Program-made: the position numbers and the translations under genes
The notes under the pieces: generated by a model
Database searches by the model: none
What the model saw: only the letters and a program-made list of their open reading frames with translations
Told to the model about the DNA's origin: nothing
In this document: one piece after another, positions 7,146-9,712 of the stretch
Layout of the letters: every line of letters begins with the position of its first letter
Position numbering within the stretch: the stretch's first letter is position 1
Assembly (NCBI GenBank): GCA_022866195.1
Contig: JALHUF010000023.1
Location: forward strand, 1 to 9,712
Source of the DNA: Terriglobia bacterium
Lineage (GTDB): Bacteria; Acidobacteriota; Terriglobia; UBA7540
Direction of reading: 5' to 3'
Length of the DNA: 9,712 nucleotides

Positions 7146-8373
7146 CTTGGCTGTCCTCTGTCGGTCCTGCGGAAAGGTAGGCCTCAGGTTAGTGTTATCG
7201 CTAGGGGAAACCCCGCTCGCGAATGCCTTGCTGACGGCCCACGAGTTAGATCTGCCGGAGGCAAGGTATCCACTCGACCTGGCGTTCTGCCCGGAGTGTT
7301 TTCTGGTTCAGATTTTGGAGACGGTTCCTCCCGAGACACTGTTCAGCAATTATCCATACTTCTCGTCTTTTTCCGACACGGTCGTCCGCAACGCCGAGGT
7401 GCTCGTCAGCCGCCTGCTCGCTTCGCGGCCGTTGGATGCAAGCAAGCTCGCGGTTGAAATCGCGAGCAATGATGGGTACTTGCTCCAATTTTACAAGCGG
7501 GCGGGTGTTCCTGTGCTGGGCATCGAACCGGCCTCCAACATCGCGCAGGTTGCTGAAAAAGAACACGGCATTCCTACCCTCTGCGAGTTCTTTGGCCAGG
7601 CCCTCGCGCGCCAGCTTCGAAAGGAAGGACGGGGCGCGGACGTTATTCATGCCAACAATGTCCTGGCGCACGTTCCGGATCTCAACGGCCTGGTCGAGGG
7701 AATTGGGATTCTGCTCAAAGGCGATGGGATGGCGGTTATCGAGGTCCCTTACTTAAAGGAGATGATGGATCAGTGTGAGTTTGACACCATCTATCATGAG
7801 CACTTGTGCTATTTTTCACTAACAACCCTTGATCGCCTCTTTCAACGACACGGACTGGTCATTGAGGACGTGGAACGCCTTCCCATCCATGGCGGTTCGC
7901 TGCGGCTGTATGCAGCGGCTAAGGCACGGACCCACCGGAAGCCGTCTGTTTCGGCCCTGCTGGAGCAAGAGGCGGCCTGGGGAGTCGATCGGCTAGAGTT
8001 CTACCAGCGTTTCTCGGGAGGTGTTGCGAGGGTCAAGGCCGACCTACTGAAATTGCTTAGAGGGCTGCGGGGAGAAGGGAAACGCCTCGCGGCCTATGGC
8101 GCCGCCGCCAAAGGCAGCACGCTGTTGAACTATTGCGGAATTGGCCGCGAGACCCTGGAGTTTGTGGTCGACCGGAGTACCTATAAGCAGGGGCGGTACA
8201 TGCCAGGAGTACACCTTCCGATTTTTCCGCCGGGGAAACTCCTGGAGGCGATGCCGGACTACGTTTTGCTACTCACCTGGAACTTTGCCGAAGAGATTCT
8301 GGAGCAGCAAGCTGAGTACCGTCGGCGCGGCGGCCGTTTCATCATCCCGATCCCAGAGCCTCATGTGGTGTAG
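7138..8373 (+). CDS. NDP-hexose C-methyltransferase (three-domain, TylC3/NovU/KijD1-like)
   Basis: SAM-dependent methyltransferase of 411 residues, predicted to put a methyl group on a carbon next to the keto group of an NDP-4-keto-6-deoxysugar (C3 in TylC3 and KijD1, C5 in NovU). The N-terminal zinc domain has C8-x-x-C11 and C51-x-x-C54. The SAM domain has [15 protein letters not shown] (glycine-rich motif around 106-113), GIEPASNIA and [21 protein letters not shown] follows, with Glu221-His222 where KijD1/TcaB9-type enzymes have their proposed base. The C-terminal domain begins with [15 protein letters not shown] and ends with PEPHVV, typical of this family. The TTG start overlaps the rfbG stop by eight bases and has a GGGGGA site. 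Downstream are a cupin epimerase-like gene and a SDR. Family assignment is strong; the position methylated is inferred. Confidence 0.9.
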   Translation: MNSLAVLCRSCGKVGLRLVLSLGETPLANALLTAHELDLPEARYPLDLAFCPECFLVQILETVPPETLFSNYPYFSSFSDTVVRNAEVLVSRLLASRPLDASKLAVEIASNDGYLLQFYKRAGVPVLGIEPASNIAQVAEKEHGIPTLCEFFGQALARQLRKEGRGADVIHANNVLAHVPDLNGLVEGIGILLKGDGMAVIEVPYLKEMMDQCEFDTIYHEHLCYFSLTTLDRLFQRHGLVIEDVERLPIHGGSLRLYAAAKARTHRKPSVSALLEQEAAWGVDRLEFYQRFSGGVARVKADLLKLLRGLRGEGKRLAAYGAAAKGSTLLNYCGIGRETLEFVVDRSTYKQGRYMPGVHLPIFPPGKLLEAMPDYVLLLTWNFAEEILEQQAEYRRRGGRFIIPIPEPHVV

Positions 8374-8375
8374 CC

Positions 8376-8825
8376 ATGATTGAAGGTGTTCAGGTCATTC
8401 CACTCCGGCGCATCCCTGATGAGCGGGGGACGATCTGCCATATGCTGAAGGGCACCGACCCACACTTCATCCAGTTCGGAGAGATCTATTTCTCCTCCGT
8501 CTATCGCGGGGTCGTGAAGGGATGGCATCGCCACCGCGAGATGACCCTCAACTACGCCTGTATCTTCGGGCGGATCAAGCTGGTCCTTTACGATGACCGG
8601 GAGAACTCTTCGACGAGGGGAGAACTGACGGAAGTTTTCCTTGGGCCGGACGACTATTCGCTGGCCGTCATTCCCCCCCAGGTCTGGAACGGCTTCAAAG
8701 GCATGAGCGATCCCCTTGCCATCGTGGCGAACTGCTGCACTCATCCTCACGACCCTTCGCTCTCGGAACGGATGGATCCGTTTAAGAACCACATTCCGTA
8801 CGATTGGGCGATCAAACAACGCTAA
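8376..8825 (+). CDS. Small RmlC/FdtA-like cupin sugar epimerase or ketoisomerase
   Basis: A 149-residue single-domain cupin, shorter than classical RmlC (about 180). It has the family run VYRGVVKGWHRH (43-53), a strand FGRIKLVLYDDR, LGPDDYSLAVIPPQVWNGF and a C-terminal MDPF...IPYDW. The GWH histidine (51) fits the catalytic His of dTDP-4-dehydrorhamnose 3,5-epimerase. The H-x-H pair (51, 53) also resembles the HAH of FdtA/QdtA 3,4-ketoisomerases. The AHGF histidine of RmlC appears as Asn105 in WNGF, and the usual tyrosine region reads ANCCTHPHD (118-126). ATG at 8376 lies two bases after the methyltransferase stop with no clear binding site, so it is probably coupled. By position it should act on the CDP-ketosugar after or before methylation. 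Epimerase is the default call; ketoisomerase is a real alternative. Confidence 0.75.
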   Translation: MIEGVQVIPLRRIPDERGTICHMLKGTDPHFIQFGEIYFSSVYRGVVKGWHRHREMTLNYACIFGRIKLVLYDDRENSSTRGELTEVFLGPDDYSLAVIPPQVWNGFKGMSDPLAIVANCCTHPHDPSLSERMDPFKNHIPYDWAIKQR

Positions 8826-8839
8826 AGACAAGGCGAGGT

Positions 8840-9712
8840 ATGCGTGTCTTAGTGACGGGAGCCTCTGGATTCATCGGATCCCACGTGACGCGTCGGATTG
8901 TTCAGGACGGCCATACCGTCTACGGTGTGGATCGGAAAGGCGTAGGTCAAGAACGCTTGATGGATTTGATTGAGCGAATCCATTTTCTGGAGCTTGATCT
9001 GAGAGATGAGGGTGCTGTTCGATCCATGATTTCCGAGATCCGGCCCGACTGCGCTATCCATCTCGCCTGGTATGCCGTGCCAGGCCAATATTGGACGGCT
9101 CCGGAAAACCTGGACTGCGCAAGTATGAGTTTGTCGCTGGCAAAGGCCCTGGCCGAATCCGGATGCAAGCGACTTGTGGCCGCCGGCACCTGTGCCGAAT
9201 ATGATTGGGATTACGGGTTCCTCTCTGAAGCAGTTACACCCCTCAAGCCTCGGAGTCTATATGGCGTCTGTAAGAACGCAACTCGCCAAATACTTCAAGC
9301 CTACTGCGAGCGTGTGTCAATGGGCTTTGCTTGGACTCGCTTCTTTTACCTCTTTGGCCCGGGTGAGCCCAAGGAGAGGTTAGTTCCCTCGGTGGTTCTG
9401 GCTTTGCTTAACGGCCAGACGGCCAAGTGCACACAGGGAGAGCAGATTCGGGATTTCCTTTACGTGGAAGATGTGGCTTCAGCCGTGTGGGCCGTCGCGC
9501 AGAGTGACTTCTCGGGTCCGGTGAACATCGGCTCCGGGCAACCCGTGAAGATTCGCACTCTTGTGGAAATGATTGCACGGTTGGTGAGGGGCAGCGAGAA
9601 CGTAGAATTCGGAGCAATGCCTGCTGCGGTTGAAGAACCGCCCCTATTGGTTGCGGATGTCCGCAAGCTTAGGGCCCACACGGGCTGGACTCCCACCCGG
9701 AGCCTGGAGGAC
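8840..9712 (+). CDS. NAD(P)-dependent SDR, probable CDP-4-ketosugar reductase (3' end cut by window)
   Basis: Open reading frame of 291 codons from ATG 8840 to the window end without a stop; perhaps 15-25 residues are missing. It is an extended SDR: VLVTGASGFIGSH at 3-15 (NAD(P) motif), HLAWYAVPGQYW at 74-85, a GTCAEYDWDYG active-site strand with Thr117, and Y141-GVC-K145. RFFYLFGPGEP and IRDFLYVEDVASAVWAVA follow in the C-terminal part. Unlike many epimerases it has Trp-Tyr after HLA, which suggests a specialised substrate pocket. AGGCGAGG just before the ATG serves as a binding site, although close to the start. As the last enzyme of the run after the C-methyltransferase and cupin, it most likely reduces the 4-keto group to finish the sugar. 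Epimerase or dehydratase activity cannot be excluded from sequence alone. Confidence 0.82.
   Translation, partial: MRVLVTGASGFIGSHVTRRIVQDGHTVYGVDRKGVGQERLMDLIERIHFLELDLRDEGAVRSMISEIRPDCAIHLAWYAVPGQYWTAPENLDCASMSLSLAKALAESGCKRLVAAGTCAEYDWDYGFLSEAVTPLKPRSLYGVCKNATRQILQAYCERVSMGFAWTRFFYLFGPGEPKERLVPSVVLALLNGQTAKCTQGEQIRDFLYVEDVASAVWAVAQSDFSGPVNIGSGQPVKIRTLVEMIARLVRGSENVEFGAMPAAVEEPPLLVADVRKLRAHTGWTPTRSLED

Noticed and set aside
8716..8973. Plus-strand frame spanning the cupin end and the start of the last SDR
   Set aside because: It is out of frame with both genes, which have clear cupin and Rossmann motifs in their own frames.

Overview
All ten genes in this window lie on the + strand and are tightly packed, several with overlapping start and stop codons. 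They form part of a surface-glycan (O-antigen or exopolysaccharide) biosynthesis locus. The sequence is fairly GC-rich, uses TTG and GTG starts beside ATG, and is unlike well-studied enterobacterial O-antigen loci. That fits an Acidobacteriota-like or other deep-branching Gram-negative soil or subsurface bacterium, but the taxon is only a guess. No RNA gene, insertion sequence, CRISPR array or convincing terminator was seen.

Left part (1-4276), chain assembly. A multi-pass O-antigen ligase/polymerase-type membrane protein comes first. After a 153-base gap comes an FAD-dependent reductase of the geranylgeranyl reductase family. It appears to overlap a polyprenyl-phosphate sugar-1-phosphate transferase, the enzyme that starts a repeat unit on the lipid carrier. 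A WecG/TagA/CpsF glycosyltransferase follows, which typically adds the second sugar.

Middle and right part (4295-9712), sugar-nucleotide synthesis. An extended SDR that looks like GDP-mannose 3,5-epimerase is followed by a run that reads as one pathway: glucose-1-phosphate cytidylyltransferase (RfbF), CDP-glucose 4,6-dehydratase-like SDR (RfbG), a three-domain sugar C-methyltransferase, a small RmlC/FdtA-like cupin, and a final SDR cut by the window end, probably a ketoreductase. RfbF and RfbG should make CDP-4-keto-6-deoxyglucose. The methyltransferase would add a carbon branch next to the keto group, the cupin would epimerise or isomerise, and the last SDR would reduce the ketone. No 3-dehydrase (RfbH/DdhC) of the abequose, paratose, tyvelose and ascarylose routes is visible. 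The predicted product is therefore a CDP-linked branched 6-deoxy-C-methylhexose rather than a 3,6-dideoxyhexose.

The most interesting points are this predicted CDP-branched-sugar pathway, the coupling of a polyprenyl-reductase-like flavoprotein to the initiating transferase (possible saturation of the lipid carrier), and the ambiguous chemistry of the small cupin and of the GME-like SDR.
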